The notes below the pieces were generated by a model that saw nothing but the letters and a program-made list of their open reading frames with translations, did not search any database and had not been told where the DNA came from. Below, in pieces: positions 56,812 through 57,693 of a stretch of 57,693 bases of DNA. The stretch lies in NCBI GenBank assembly GCA_002929135.1, contig PESC01000033.1:1-57693 (forward strand), given 5' to 3'. Position 1 is the stretch's first letter; each line of letters starts with the position of its first letter. The translations under genes were made by a program, and so were the position numbers. The stretch is from Methylomonas sp. GTDB lineage: Bacteria > Pseudomonadota > Gammaproteobacteria > Methylococcales > Methylomonadaceae.

Positions 56812-57468
56812 TCAAGGTTGGCTGGCGGCAGGTTGGAACGCAGGCACCGTCAAATCATCCAGTTTGAACTGGGTTAGCGGCGATGCCTGGCCACTGCGGA
56901 TGGCGTTCTGGTAGGCGTTACGGGCTTCGTCCAGGCGATCCATGGCCACGTAGAGGTCGCCTTCGAGTTCGTCATAACGAGCAAGAAAGCCCTCGGCCTT
57001 GCTGCGGTCGATGGCTGCGATCAGTTCCAGTCCTTGCTCATGCTGGCCGCTTGCCAGCATCAGTTGAACGAGGCGCAAGCGTGCAACATGGGCGAGGTTG
57101 TCACTGCGGGTGTCTTGCATTTGTTGTTGCAATATGGCTTTGGCGCCGTCCAGATCACCGCTGTCGACCTTGATTTTGGCTTTGTGCAGCGCGGCGAAGT
57201 CGGCATAGGTCGTCGATGCGTGTTCGCTGCTGAGCTTGCCGGCCAGTGCGTCTATCGCCAGGCTATCGTTCTGATTGACGGCATCGAGTAGTTGTTGGTA
57301 GGTGTCGGAGGCCTGCACCCGCTGTTGCAGGCTGTGATCCTGCCACAGGTTCCAGCCTATGACGGCAACGATGGCGGCGATGACGCCAGCAATCAGCGAA
57401 CTGCTGTTTTCGTCCCACCATTTTTTCAACTGTTCGACTTGTTCTTCTTCGGTATCGTAAATTGCCAC
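56812..57468 (-). CDS. yfgM: YfgM family tetratricopeptide membrane protein (periplasmic chaperone/SecYEG partner)
   Basis: A 218-residue inner-membrane protein with one N-terminal transmembrane segment (about 24-43, SSLIAGVIAAIVAVIGWNLW) and periplasmic TPR repeats. In E. coli YfgM works with PpiD at the Sec translocon. The cytoplasmic start YDTEEEQVEQLKKWWDEN is typical. It starts with GTG 57468, GAGA upstream. It heads the yfgM-bamB-der-tpx run. hisS, often upstream, is not in the window. Confidence 0.92.
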   Translation of the reverse strand: MAIYDTEEEQVEQLKKWWDENSSSLIAGVIAAIVAVIGWNLWQDHSLQQRVQASDTYQQLLDAVNQNDSLAIDALAGKLSSEHASTTYADFAALHKAKIKVDSGDLDGAKAILQQQMQDTRSDNLAHVARLRLVQLMLASGQHEQGLELIAAIDRSKAEGFLARYDELEGDLYVAMDRLDEARNAYQNAIRSGQASPLTQFKLDDLTVPAFQPAASQP

Positions 57469-57624
57469 GGTGATTCTCGTTGGGTTGGGTAGTGAAATAT
57501 TGGGTGGTTAATTCTACTTTGCCATGTTCCGATAACGCCAAAATAACTGGAATCGGAAGGCTTTTGACTAAGGAATCGCTATCGCGATACTGTTTTGAAG
57601 TCGGGTCTCGGCCCGACAGCCGAG

Positions 57625-57656
57625 ATACTTTCTTTTGCGCTGCCAAAAGAAAGTAT
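57625..57656. repeat. Inverted repeat near the right edge
   Basis: ATACTTTCTTTTG (57625-57637) and CAAAAGAAAGTAT (57644-57656) are exact complements around CGCTGC. A smaller pair TCTCGG/CCGAGA lies just before it. It looks like a dispersed intergenic repeat rather than a terminator. The 225 bases from 57469 to the end show no gene. Confidence 0.7.
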
Positions 57657-57693
57657 CCAAAGAAAAGGTGGCCCGGATGCCGCTGTTATCCTG

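Overview
The window is chromosomal DNA of a gammaproteobacterium. The evidence is its set of core genes (rluD-pgeF, dnaX-ybaB-recR, fabA-fabB, slt, ttcA, and yfgM-bamB-der with tpx), together with a full Gram-negative envelope kit. The GC-rich coding and the pilus and chemotaxis content would fit the Methylococcales or a related order, but no marker gene in the window proves that. Gene density is high. I saw no tRNA, rRNA, CRISPR array, prophage or intact insertion sequence. The only RNA gene recognised is the signal recognition particle RNA.

Layout. 1-5.2 kb: a Tat-exported multicopper oxidase, a Lon-type (S16) protease, ribA, and a tiny basic protein whose 3' end carries a perfect hairpin. 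5.2-10 kb: mnmG, rsmG, parA and parB, the usual origin-proximal set, with a RelB/RelE-type toxin-antitoxin pair inserted between mnmG and rsmG. 10.1-11.6 kb: a coupled small ORF, the serine acetyltransferase gene epsC, and the 5' fragment of a family 2 (SrpI-like) encapsulin shell gene cut off against gltX. 11.6-25.9 kb: housekeeping genes (gltX, a vWA/OmpA lipoprotein, nth, thyA, a DUF2058 gene, a Uma2 gene, a secreted HExxH protein coupled to bamD, rluD, pgeF, a ZIP transporter, mepA, recR, ybaB, dnaX, SRP RNA).

26.7-34.8 kb is one chemosensory operon on the minus strand, in transcription order cheY, cheA, cheW, Aer-like receptor, cheW, parA-like, STAS, cheR. It has no cheB or cheD in the window. 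A hexanucleotide repeat with 11 copies lies in the gap between the first cheW and the receptor. 35.2-43.2 kb is a type IV pilus minor-pilin operon (fimT-like, pilV, pilW, pilX, pilY1, pilE-like). A minimal nucleotidyltransferase has been inserted after pilV and reads in frame into pilW. 43.3-57.5 kb holds a heat-shock gene with a sigma-32-like promoter, a LOG-family gene, FAH and PHP enzymes, an ABC exporter, slt, fabA-fabB, ttcA, tpx, der, bamB and yfgM.

The intergenic gaps from about 26.7 to 43.9 kb carry a family of palindromic repeats (core TTCCCACGC-n-GCGTGGGAA). Several are paired head-to-head into units of about 95-100 bp that resemble BIMEs. Two small genes, the RelE toxin and a conserved 70-75 aa protein at 53.3 kb, each appear to carry one extra base near the start. 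These could be real mutations or sequence errors. Functional calls rest on motif recognition by eye; no database search was possible.
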